Positions 34,301-42,262 of a DNA stretch of 64,000 nt are shown here, piece by piece. The translations under genes and the position numbers were made by a program. How positions within the stretch are numbered: position 1 is the first letter of the stretch; each line of letters opens with the position of its first letter. The notes under the pieces were generated by a model. The model had not been told where the DNA came from. It was given only the letters and a program-made list of their open reading frames with translations, and made no database searches. The DNA is from Echinometra lucunter. Its lineage: Eukaryota > Echinodermata > Echinoidea > Camarodonta > Echinometridae. The stretch lies in contig CM057153.1 of NCBI GenBank assembly GCA_029962745.1, positions 12,058,518 to 12,122,517 on the forward strand, read 5' to 3'.

Positions 34301-37003
34301 TGTTGGTTGATGTTTGCAAAGGCATCGTGCCATCTCCAGTTGAAATTCCATCTAAAAGGATCACAATAGTAATAAAACAAGCCAGTTCTGTATTTCTGTA
34401 ATGTCTTTAAAGATGTATTCCCTAAGCATAAATGAATATGAGCTCTTTAAGTATATAATGTGAAATGAAAATCAATCGATATCATTTGAAGAAAAGAAGA
34501 ACAACTATTTATCCCGGACATTCCAGTAAACCCGCAAATCCAACAATGCAGGTCCCATTGGCTAAAGCCCACTCAAGCTTCAACAGGGAGAGCATCCGTC
34601 ACAGTTTTCTTTTTTAAAGTAATAAGATATATTTATATCTGGTAGAGGCCCATTTTATCTAAAAATGAGTCGGGTGAAACGAGCCCTCCCCATTTTCATA
34701 TTAACCTATAACGCCTATTTGGGAAATTTTAGCACGAGTGCCAGTAATATTAATTATCATCATCATTATCATATCATATATAAGCGCCACTGACATCAAG
34801 CAACTCGCTCTTGAAGACCGCCTCCTGCGTTCGAAATTTCAATTTCTAGTATATACTTCCTTTGTACTTAGAAGTAGATTATAAATGTGTGAAATGTATT
34901 CAATTACATGTATTTTCTTTAGTATCAGATTATTTTGTATTATGTCACTGAAGGTAGAAATAAAATCAGTCAATCAACATTCGAAACCTAATTATGAAAT
35001 ATGAAAGAAAAACAGTTTTTTTTTATACCACTTTCGGCGATAGCCTTGATTTCAAGCGAGAATCCCATTCGGGTGATACTGTAATCCGAGATGAAACGAA
35101 TCCAAAGGTTGTTCACTGGAGAAATCAGCTCTAAAGGATACATGGAACCAGTCAGGTTGGCTAAAAGGGTGCCTTCACCCGTCCTCGTAGAGTTATGATA
35201 CTCCAGCCAAAGGAAGTCATAGCTTTAGGAATGGATGGTTGTTCGGTATAAAACCACATGATGTCATAATTGGAGTGATATTTTGAGAATTGAAACGAAA
35301 TACAAAGAAAAACAAAATATTTTTGATATTTATTTCAAAATAAAATATTCTATTTCCATAGCACTGCGTACAATTCTTCCTGTTATCGTATGTAGGCCCT
35401 ATTGGAAAAGTTCAGCGGAGCTGACATGATAATTTTAAGATGTACTATCTTGTTAAGGAATTTTCGTTTATACATATACGAGAAGCTGCATTTGTGCGGG
35501 ATTTTTGGGGGGCGGGGGTGGGGGTTGTTGTTGTTGTTTTAAACAAATATCTATGCCGAAAATCATTGGTGTGAAATTGCAAAAGTTGTCGCAACGAGGT
35601 ACGACACGATATTAATGGTTTTAATGAAGTAGTTAAATGATGGCGTGATTATGTGTAGTCCTCGACGTTTTATGCAGTTCCATAATAATAAGTGATGACA
35701 ATTATGATAATTGTTATTATTGGACTCTTATACAATCCTATAGACAAAATCCTCTGGGGATAAATCAAAATTTAAAAAATAATAAATGCATGGTACAATT
35801 TCTTTAGAGTACCTAAGGATATGTAGTAATATCTTAATATTCTCTTTAACAGAGTCATGAGAAAACACAAAACAAAATGCCTGATAAAATATTAAGAGGG
35901 AATCGAATGTATGCCGCTTAAACGGTTGAAACAACTTACTCTTCTTCCAGTTCAAAAGCTTCAAACTGTACAGTAATTGAATGACCATCAGGGGCAGTGA
36001 TGTTCCAGGTATAATCCAAATGATTAGAGTAGTTAGACGGATAATTCAAAGACTGGATGGTCTGTGCTACTCCTGATGCCAAGTTCATGTCCACCTCTAT
36101 ACACAAACAAAAATAATGATATAAATAATAATAAAGTTCTGATGGGGGCTAAAAACAACAACAACAAGAAAGAAAAGCAGAATCAAAAGAAACGTCCAGC
36201 GATTTTCCAAAAAATAGACTCCACTTTTGATAAAATAATGTTTTGTTTTGAAAGATCGAGTAATGGTAACTGTCTCCATTCTCTGTCAAATGTCTCCATT
36301 GAATATCATAAATCGTATTTTTTTAGTTTCAATATTTTTTGCTTTTCTTCTTTATGATATAAACTCGCAATTTTCAACTTCTCTCAAAATGCGAATAAAA
36401 CTGTGCGACATCTGGGGAGTGTTTCATGAAGAGTCTTGTCGGTGATTTTCACTGACTAATTTGCTCTCGGCCAATCGGATGCGATGATTTTTAGTAACTT
36501 ATAACAGTTGTCAGTGAAAATCACTGACAAAACTCTTCATGAAACGCTCCCCAGATCTCAAGTTACATGTACATCAATGGTCGTTAACCCATGGCTACCG
36601 GAGCCTGGTGACCCCTGTAATAAGCCAATGTGAATGAGAGAATCCAGTTAGTCAACAGGTTAATATGTGCCTTGCGAAGTCTCAGAAAATTATCTAATCA
36701 CACTAATTTCCTTACACATTTTTTTACAATTACATTTCTTGACTGTTCATTAATAGCAAGATGGTTGTACATATTAAGTAATACTATGACCACAAGTACA
36801 AAGTTTTCTTCAATAATAATGAGCTCTTACCTTCACTGGTACAGTACAACTAGTTACCGTTACAATTGATAAGAAAGACTGAACATAAATTTTCAGGAGA
36901 TATTTAAACATGTTAAATGAGGATACTGATACTTACGAACTGGGGCAGAATCCCCCATGCGTAGCGAAGTTACCATGACCAATACGACGATCAGAAAATC
37001 CAT
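22797..37003 (-). CDS. Secreted CUB-mucin-PAN protein, 13 coding exons
   Basis: I assembled this gene from open frames bounded by GT-AG splice sites. The coding exons, from the 5' end, are 37003-36937, 36096-35940, 35222-35029, 34351-33437, 32802-32646, 32264-32071, 31472-30552, 29938-29788, 29440-29247, 28635-28417, 25249-24827, 23674-23555 and 23074-22797. They total 3990 nt, or 1329 residues plus a TAG stop, and every junction keeps phase. The order is signal peptide (about 1-20), CUB (23-139), mucin (140-444), CUB (445-561), mucin (562-868), CUB (869-983), three small mucin exons (984-1237) and a PAN/apple-like module (1238-1329). There is no membrane segment, so it is probably secreted. 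The only four cysteines are in the PAN module. By analogy with other CUB/mucin proteins, a mucus, egg-coat or surface-recognition role is possible, but that is inference. I know of no named orthologue. Confidence 0.85.
23555..23674 (-). CDS. Exon 12: short mucin-like exon
   Basis: 120 nt (40 codons) in phase 1, with donor GTAGTA (23549-23554). The acceptor is taken as the AG at 23675-23676 after a pyrimidine-rich tract (TTGTTCTTATTTTC). A second AG six bases further in would also keep frame and remove two residues. The sequence includes MQSSATLTSMETTNMSSLTT. Confidence 0.7.
23862..24022. repeat. AT-rich hairpin repeat in intron 11
   Basis: AAATCTAAATTTCTTAGATT on the left faces AATCTAAGAAATTTAAAG on the right. 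A related half lies near 23366-23402 (TTAATTTCTAATGTGG, GATTAGAAATTAAG). It is probably a small MITE; the borders are unclear. Confidence 0.45.
24827..25249 (-). CDS. Exon 11: mucin-like exon
   Basis: 423 nt (141 codons), phase 1 at both ends, acceptor TTTTCACTTCAG and donor GTTAGT (24821-24826). Ser/Thr-rich with repeated TSDVATSPSGL / TSDAVTTSSGL stretches and no cysteine. Confidence 0.84.
25385..26110. mobile_element. MULE-like foldback element with 9-bp TSD
   Basis: Long inverted arms (25385 to about 25540 and about 25930 to 26110) start with GGTTTATGTCG and share GGGTGCGTGCGCGGAG and GTAGTCTGATG-type sequence. The flanks carry a perfect 9-bp direct repeat ATATCATTC at 25376-25384 and 26111-26119. 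Long terminal inverted repeats with a 9-bp target duplication are typical of Mutator-like elements. There is no transposase. It sits 136 bases upstream of exon 11 of the CUB/mucin gene, inside intron 10. Confidence 0.85.
26535..26705 (+). mobile_element. tRNA-derived SINE, copy 1
   Basis: It carries the T-arm remnant GTTCGATTCCCGGCGGAGG (26542-26560), then TTTTTTCAACC, GACAGCTCTGRGGAACRTTGA-type body sequence, and a (TA)n tail at about 26657-26701. Body and tail match copy 2. The 5' tRNA half is too decayed to delimit, so the start given is the first clearly homologous part. Confidence 0.7.
26744..26815 (+). tRNA. tRNA-like SINE head, predicted UCA anticodon
   Basis: The sequence folds as a cloverleaf. 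The acceptor GTCTCCG (26744-26750) pairs with CGGAGAC (26808-26814). The D stem GTCT pairs with AGGC. The T stem CCGGG/CCCGG encloses TTCGATT. The anticodon stem TTGGC/GCCTA has one T-T mismatch and encloses GTTCATA, placing TCA at 26777-26779. UCA would read UGA, but selenocysteine tRNA is longer, and this copy is joined to a SINE body. It is therefore most likely a tRNA-derived retroposon head with intact internal promoter boxes rather than a working tRNA. Confidence 0.6.
26744..26954 (+). mobile_element. tRNA-derived SINE, copy 2
   Basis: A tRNA-like head (26744-26815) is followed by CTTTTTCAACC, GACAGCTCTGAGGAACGTTGA, and CTATTATTCTCTCAATT, ending in (TA)n at about 26918-26954. The body is shared with copy 1 and, for the tail, with about 22419-22455. 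Such head-body-tail structure is diagnostic for RNA polymerase III-derived SINEs. Confidence 0.75.
26971..28335. mobile_element. Foldback element with 15-bp repeat arms (TU-like)
   Basis: The left arm (26971 to about 27225) is a tandem array of a 15-bp unit, consensus CTCCGCCGACAWWTG. The right arm (about 28045-28335) is the same array in inverse orientation. The ends correspond: GACATATGCT with AAATTCCGACAAYTG on the left, and their inverse on the right. Both ends abut (TA)n tracts. The interior (about 27230-28040) has C and G runs and other repeat fragments but no transposase. The structure recalls the sea-urchin TU foldback transposons, whose outer arms are, as I recall, 15-bp repeats. I see no clear 8-bp target duplication. 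Long open frames across the arms arise because a 15-bp repeat without stops is open in several frames. Confidence 0.75.
28417..28635 (-). CDS. Exon 10: short mucin-like exon
   Basis: 219 nt (73 codons), phase 1 at both ends, acceptor CTTTCTCCAG and donor GTAAGC (28411-28416). Ser/Thr-rich, cysteine-free, for example SSQTTEETLTSSTATSY. It is followed by an unusually long intron (28416-25250) full of transposons. Confidence 0.82.
29247..29938 (-). CDS. Exons 8-9: third CUB domain, cysteine-free
   Basis: Exon 8 (29938-29788, 151 nt, two codons shorter at its start) and exon 9 (29440-29247, 194 nt) repeat the CUB pattern: IIHSPNYPSNYDNYLDNSWY, YDFLGLEY, LLANLTG, and SPVNNLWIHFRTDYSVTRTG. The domain is closest to the second CUB, for example in the shared SSSRTLLANLTG stretch, which suggests that CUB2 and CUB3 are the more recent duplicates. 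Donors are GTAAGA and GTAACA. Confidence 0.9.
30035..30356. mobile_element. MITE in intron 7 of the CUB/mucin gene
   Basis: The ends AAGACGCCCAGGTCGTGGGC and its inverse, ending GCGTCTT, share GGGCTTTCATGGGGAAT-type arms of about 45 bp. TA flanks both sides (30033-30034 and 30357-30358), fitting a Tc1/mariner-type target. The open frames on both strands here are non-coding. Confidence 0.75.
30552..31472 (-). CDS. Exon 7: mucin-like Ser/Thr-rich domain 2
   Basis: A 921-nt exon (307 codons), phase 1 at both ends, with acceptor TTTTTTTTCAG and donor GTGAGC (30546-30551). Composition is Ser/Thr-rich and cysteine-free. Diverged internal repeats resemble SESTVSLNTISGPDTDS and SESAVSLNTVSVANSES. 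The short plus-strand frames within it are antisense shadows. Confidence 0.87.
32071..32802 (-). CDS. Exons 5-6: second CUB domain, cysteine-free
   Basis: Exon 5 (32802-32646, 157 nt) and exon 6 (32264-32071, 194 nt) have exactly the lengths and phases of exons 2 and 3. Key sequence is IIQSPNYPSNYDNYLDQLWY, then YDFLWFEY, LLANLTG, and SPVNNLWIRFTTDYSVTRTG. No cysteine occurs. Acceptors end CTTTACAG and TTTCCGCAG; donors are GTACTT and GTAGGA. Confidence 0.9.
33437..34351 (-). CDS. Exon 4: mucin-like Ser/Thr-rich domain 1
   Basis: A single 915-nt exon (305 codons, phase 1 at both ends) dominated by Ser and Thr with Pro, Glu and Asp and no Cys. It contains a 45-46-residue repeat, best seen in two copies starting MNDEDTAKQTT and MNDEDTSKQTT and a third decayed copy around LYDEDATEL. 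Such regions are normally heavily O-glycosylated and extended. The acceptor reads TTTTAG and the donor is GTTAGC (33431-33436). Confidence 0.85.
35029..36096 (-). CDS. Exons 2-3: first CUB domain, cysteine-free
   Basis: Exon 2 (36096-35940, 157 nt) supplies the first half, with IQSLNYPSNYSNHLDYTW; exon 3 (35222-35029, 194 nt) the second, with YDFLWLEY, LLANLTG, and SPVNNLWIRF followed by SDYSITRMGF. These match the conserved CUB strands, including the YD.L.. and N.L.I.F.SD.S.T..GF signatures. The residues aligned with the usual four cysteines are all replaced: Y precedes TW, and LTG replaces the LCG-type site. The internal intron is phase 2 and the outer ones are phase 1. Donors are GTAAGT and GTATAA. 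Several N-glycosylation sequons are present, for example NLT. Confidence 0.88.
36411..36555. mobile_element. Short MITE, CTGGGGAGYGTTTCATGAA family, intron 1
   Basis: CTGGGGAGTGTTTCATGAAG at the left is mirrored by CTTCATGAAACGCTCCCCAG at the right, and TGATTTTCACTGAC is mirrored by GTCAGTGAAAATCA. A related, larger pair occurs at 53892-54208. Confidence 0.8.
36937..37003 (-). CDS. Exon 1: signal peptide
   Basis: ATG is at 37001-37003. The 22 complete codons begin MDFLIVVLVMVTSLRMGDSA, a hydrophobic core ending in a plausible cleavage site. A GTAAGT donor (36931-36936) follows in phase 1. Just upstream of the ATG, CTTTTCAATCATAG forms a splice acceptor, so the exon begins at 37010 and the 5' UTR is spliced. 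Confidence 0.85.
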
Positions 37004-37530
37004 CTTATTCCTATGATTGAAAAGCATCGGTAAATATTAATATCAATGGTAGTCAAATAAATGCATGTTGTTTTTTTCCAGTTTGATACGGGTTATTTTC
37101 TTCTTTGTGAGTGCATGGTACGTTTTTTTATTTGAACTTCTTTACAACATAACTCTGTTTCAATATTTGAATTCTTCATCACGTTCATTTAACCATGTCT
37201 TACAATGTTCTCCAATGAACAGACTTAAGTTTTTCGAACAGGTAACTAGACAACATTTCTTTCCTTAACTTTTGGACAAAAAGAAGTATATTTTATGTTT
37301 TCATGTACACGTACATGGAATATTTTTACTTTTACAATATTTTACTTATACATAAAATGTCTTTAAAAGAATGCAATTCCTCCAAAAAATACTATCAGCA
37401 CAATCCTTTCTAATTGGATTTAATCTTGGGTGAACAACATTGTTTTCCTACAGATCATGAGGTATTTTCAGAAATTGACGATTCCAGTGAAGAAGTTTAG
37501 TAATAAAACATATAAGATATTGCTACTTAC

Positions 37531-37800
37531 CTGCTTACCGTGTCAGCCATTCGTCATGCCAAACTGCATATTAGATCTCTAACAGTCCAAGCAGAACCAG
37601 ATAACATCAAGATGATTTCCGACGGCAGAGATGATAACAGTCCAGCGAAAGCCTGAAAATGACAAAATTTCTGCAGAACATACCCCCTTTATGCCGTCCA
37701 TTTCGTCTTTCTCCTTGTCTCCTTGCAGCAGCTAACGCATTCCAGATAACTAAGCTAGTACACCTTGGTCGTGGGTAAACAATCTGCAATCAATCACCGC
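37531..37800 (-). promoter_or_regulatory. Possible 5' UTR exon of the CUB/mucin gene
   Basis: On the minus strand a GTAAGT donor lies at 37525-37530 after ...GGTAAGCAG. It could splice to the acceptor at 37011-37012 just before the start codon. The upstream limit and promoter are not visible. This is inferred from splice-site quality only. Confidence 0.3.
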
Positions 37801-38891
37801 CTAATGATTTTCTGACCAAACACAGAAATCGAATACATTAGACGTAAATCAATATAATTATCTCAGGCGAAACCAAATTCATTCCTCACTCAATTTACAA
37901 AGAAAATTATCCATCACAATTTCTCGTGAAAAACATACGTCTGCAGCACTCTTGGACATGTTGGATTCTTTTGTTTTGCATCCATAAGCGTCTGATAAGC
38001 TATTTTTAAAAATATGTAGTGGCCAATATGACATACAGGGTGTCCCAGAAAAAGTAAACCTAAGTTTAAGGGTACAATACTTAATAATTCAAAATATGGA
38101 TTATATGCACGTGATCATGGTGATTGGGAGTTCACTTTCTCTTCTTTTATTTGACACCACAAATACATCACGCACAATCTAATTCAGACAATCTAAACTT
38201 GCACTGCAAAACAAACAAACAAACAAACAAACAAAAACATTTCTTCTAAGTAGGGGCTGCCATATTAATTTCACTATGGATTCAACAAGATAACTGATTA
38301 GGATGATTAATTTGTTGAGAATACACATCACGGGAAATCTCAGTCTCCTCTTTCATCTAAGAACGTAATTAGGTTAATGATCATGTATGACAGAGCAGGC
38401 AGTACAACTGGCATTTTGTTGCACATTAACATTTTTTAAAGAAATTGAATGAGGCATAAGAAACAAAATGCATTTATTTGTGCTTCACTGATCATACGAG
38501 AGAGCATACACACAGGGGCGTAACAAGTACCTGTTATCAGGGGGGGGGGGGGCAGAGCCCAAAATTTCCCGGTAACTAGTCTATGTCTGTCTAGAATCTG
38601 TGGCGTAGCTAGGACTGCATTTTAGAAGGACGGTAGTGCTCCACCGGCGTAAATCCAGTTTGAGGAGTGGGGGATGAAAAACTTTTTAAACGATTTTTTT
38701 TCCCTGTCACACACATTTTCATATCGATTTTGCAAGCGAGCGAAGCGAGCGAGCCAAAAATAATCACTTTTCTCGATTTTAATCGCATTTTCAAATAGAA
38801 ATTCTAAGATTTTGACGAGCGAGCGAAGCGAGCGAGCCAAAAATTACCACTTTTTTGTTTTCAATAGCATTTTCAAATAGAAATTCTAAAA

Positions 38892-39683
38892 TATAGACCA
38901 ATTTCACCTCCGGTTTATGTATTTGGCCCTCTATCGGCGACGCCATTGCTGCGGTGGGCAAGCGCGCTGACCGTGATTGGCTCTGTGTACAAAATGAATG
39001 TAAGATATGAGATATGCCCTAATATTGTTCCATTTATTTTATTCTAGATCAATAAAATAAAGCATGGATACATGGGTACATGAGGTAAGACAATGGCCAT
39101 ATCTGACAGATGAAGGTATGATGTATTTTGTACTTTCGATAGTTTTTCAATTTAGTTTTGTCAGCATAAGTTCGATTGCAGCATAGAAGCCGTAGTAAAT
39201 GGGAGCCCTCAATCTTACCCTGTTTACAAAGTCATGTTTTCACTCATTAAATTTTACGTCAAAGTACATAATGATAATGTTTCTTGACTCAAAGTCCTTT
39301 CTGTTGATATTTTTACCCACTGGCGACGGATTCTTTCGCATTGCTTACGGAAACCTGTGTAGGGAGTACGGCTTCTCACACAAACAGGCTTCATGAGTCA
39401 AAAGCGAGTGAATTTCGCACTCAGTTAGCTTCCAATTTTTAAACTTTCTCCAATTCTTGTGGCATTCGAGCATCGCGCAGCTGCGACCTGAACTTCCCTG
39501 ACAATTTCTCATTGCAAATATTAAACGAAATCTACATATACTGGTCAAAATAGACCAAAAAATCGAACGAATGTACATAACGCGCCATTGACTTGTGTAC
39601 TATAAAAGTTGGAGCGCCCACCGCAGTATGTCGAACTGTATCGAACAGTCTGCTGCCCTCTTGCGTTGTGAAATTGGTCTATA
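38892..39683. mobile_element. TATAGACCAATT MITE, copy 1
   Basis: The ends are TATAGACCAATTTCAC and GTGAAATTGGTCTATA. Next inside come TTTGGCCCTCTATCGGCGA on the left and GTCTGCTGCCCTCTTGCG on the right. Copy 2 is at 46722-47294. The TA at each end is consistent with a TA target duplication. Confidence 0.85.
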
Positions 39684-40424
39684 ATGGTTGTTTATGATAG
39701 ATATTCAGAATTTTGGCTTATTGATTAATTGAAATATATTTTCTTCCTAAAAAAATTGTCTGCATGGGGGGGGGGGGGGATTTTGTACACACCAATCCCC
39801 CTCTCCCCCAAGTGGGGGTGATAGATCCCCCTACCCCCTGGAATTTACGCCATTGTAGTGCTCCCTAGACGGGAGGGTGCAGGGAGGGGGGAGTTTCCCC
39901 CCTCCCGCGCGAAGGGCGGAAGCTCCGACGTTTCTTTGAATTATTAGTTGTCGGTAATAAAATCTATCTTCTGCGGCGTAACTAGGATTTCATTTTAGGA
40001 GGACGGTAGTGCTCCCTAGGGGGGCGGGTGCAGGGAGGGGGGAGTTTCCCCCTCCCGCGCAAAGCGCGGAAGCTCCGGCGTTTTTGCGCTGTCATGTCCC
40101 GCTCTTCTTACGCTCTCTGCCTGTTATGGGGTGGGGGGCATATGCATAGCCAAAAATTTCCCGGTAATTAAGTCTAGAATCAGTGGTGTAATTCTCTGCC
40201 AGTTTTCGGGGGGGGGGGGGGCAGAGCCGAAAATTTCCCGGTAACTAAGTCTAGAAATAGAATATGCGGAGGTGAGCCCGCACCGCGAGTTGCTTGTTGT
40301 GAAGCCCTTAGCGGGTGGGTCCCAGGGTTCTGGCTTAGGGCCCCTGATGGGGGTCTACAAGGAAAGCCACTGCGGGGGAGCCCCCGGAAACTCTGGGGTT
40401 TTGGTACTAAGTTTTCCCTCATTT

Positions 40425-40668
40425 CTTTTGTTTCACTTTGCTTTCTCCTTTTTTTTTTTCTTTCCCTCTTTTTCATCTCTCTCGTTTTCTTTCTCCCCTT
40501 TCTCCTTTTTCTTTCCCTTTCTCCTTCTTCCTTTCCCTTTCTCCTTCTTTCTCTCCCTTTCTCCTTCTTCCTTTTCCCTTCTTCTTCTTTCTTTCCCTTT
40601 CTTCTTCTTCCTTTCCCTTTCTCCCTTCCTTTTTCTTCCTTTCCCTTCCTTTCATTTTTTTCCGGTGG
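40425..40668. repeat. Homopyrimidine/homopurine tract
   Basis: About 240 bases consisting almost only of C and T on the plus strand, with an imperfect repeat of TTTCCCTTTCTCCTTCTTCC. Such tracts can form triplex (H-DNA). The open frames over it are low-complexity artefacts. Confidence 0.8.
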
Positions 40669-40959
40669 TTTGGTGGATTTCCCGCTGAAATCCTTCAGGG
40701 GGCACTCTGCCCCCCTGCCCCCCCTGCCCCCCCCGGTTGTTACGCCACTGCATACACACCGAGGGGGGAAAACACAACTGAAAGCTTGTACATCGGTCAT
40801 GTCGGTATATAGTGATAGATCATTACACTTGTTTGTCTTGTGAGGGCGGGCTGCGCGGCGAAATTCATTTTTCATAATCCATTTGCCATGTTTACAAGAA
40901 GAATCTAAACCCAACCTCTCCCGTTTCAGGCGTCTTAGATAAGAAGGTTTGATAATAAG

Positions 40960-40975
40960 CAGTGGCGTAATGAGC

Positions 40976-41017
<42 letters not shown>

Positions 41018-42254
41018 GGGGGGGGGGGCTCAATCTTTGCGAGGAGCGAAGTGACCAATCCTGAGGGACCGAGCCGGGGATACCCCCCCCCCTTCACGAT
41101 ACGGAGCTTTTTCATTTTTTCGACTTAATGTGCAATCTGCAAAACCTGAAAAGAAAATTCCAACTTCAGTTCAGTTCAATTTTCATTTTTTTCTCATTTC
41201 CAACAAAAGAAGTAAATATCATGAAAAATAAACATTTGAAGTACAATACATGCAATATGAAACATCAAATTTGATGACATGTACTATTATGGATAAGCGT
41301 GTCATGAATCTACCGACCGGAAAAGGATTTTTTTTTCATGAAGTTGGAAACATGCAGCCCAAATAATCTTCGCAAGTTTCAAACAAATGCCAGCGTTACA
41401 CAAAATACCTTATTACTTATGATAATAATACAGACAAAGACAATATGAAATAAAACGGACGAGCATGGAGAGGGTGTGATGCAGTGGAATACCAGGGTTG
41501 CACTCCCACAGTGGCGTAGCTAGGATTTCATTTTAGGGGGCGGTAGTGAGCACACAAAGCGTGTGAATCATTTACTTAGCGCGCAAAGCGCGCTCCTTGT
41601 GGGGGGGGGGGGGGGGGGGGTGCAGGGAGGGTGCAGGGAGGGGGGAGTTTCCCTCCTCCCGCGCGAAGCGCGGAAGCTCCGACGTTTCTTTGAATTGTTC
41701 CTGTCTGCTCCCGCTCTTCTTACGTTTTCTTACCTTTTTCTTTTCTCGCTCCCGCTTTTTTTTCCTTGTATTTTTTTCTCTTTTTTTTTCTTTCTTTTTT
41801 GTTAGCGTTTTGGAGGGGGTGACCGCCCCCATCGCCCCCCCCCCCCCTTGGCTACGCGGGTGCACTCCCACGGTTTAGGAGCTTTTTGCAATATTGATGG
41901 TTTGCAACTCTGTAAAAGAACGCTATTTGGGACTACAAACTTAAAGCCCGTGTCTAGTTTTGGTAAATCTATGAATATTCATTATCAAAGTTTGAATCCA
42001 TAAACAGATAAAACCAAGTGTTATATCATAAAACACATTAGTATTGATATTATGCGTGTTTTCTGCCTTGCTATGCATGCTATTTGGGAAATTGTGAATG
42101 CGTTACTTAACAGTAGAAAGGGAGTCTAAGGAGAAATAATGAAATTCGCGTGATATCACTAATATAAAATTGAAAATAAACCATGGTTGAAATTTATTTG
42201 GGGGGGGGGGGGCTGGCGCCCCCAAGCCCCCCCCCCCCCTCCAGTACGCCAGTG
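40960..42254. mobile_element. hAT-like element, 1.3 kb, 8-bp TSD
   Basis: It starts CAGTGGCGTAATGAG and ends GTACGCCAGTG, flanked by ATAATAAG at 40952-40959 and 42255-42262. A T run of about 38 follows the left end. It is split by a second member of the family at 41509-41862. No transposase remains. Confidence 0.85.
41509..41862. mobile_element. hAT-like MITE nested in the preceding element
   Basis: The left end is CAGTGGCGTAGC and the right end GCTACGCGGGTG (three mismatches to a perfect inverse). It is flanked by CACTCCCA at 41501-41508 and 41863-41870. It contains GCGCGAAGCGCGGAAGCTCC, shared with about 39906, 40058, 59587 and 62782. Confidence 0.85.
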
Positions 42255-42262
42255 ATAATAAG

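Larger units (their letters stand above)
38513..40750. mobile_element. Composite hAT-like element, 2.24 kb, 8-bp TSD
   Basis: It begins CAGGGGCGTAACAAG (38513) and ends GTTACGCCACTG (40750), flanked by identical CATACACA at 38505-38512 and 40751-40758. It is not simple. It contains a TATAGACC-type MITE (38892-39683), several internal GTGGCGTA / GCGGCGTAAC end-like motifs (about 38601, 39974, 40166), copies of GAGCGAGCGAAGCGAGCGAG (about 38735 and 38817), and a long pyrimidine tract (about 40425-40668). No intact transposase was found. The long minus-strand frame over 40180-41115 crosses the element border and low-complexity DNA and is not a gene. Confidence 0.8.

Noticed and set aside
40180..41115. 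A 311-codon minus-strand frame with long Lys/Arg/Glu-rich runs
   Set aside because: It crosses a transposon border, poly(T) and the pyrimidine tract. The charged composition is the direct translation of low-complexity DNA.
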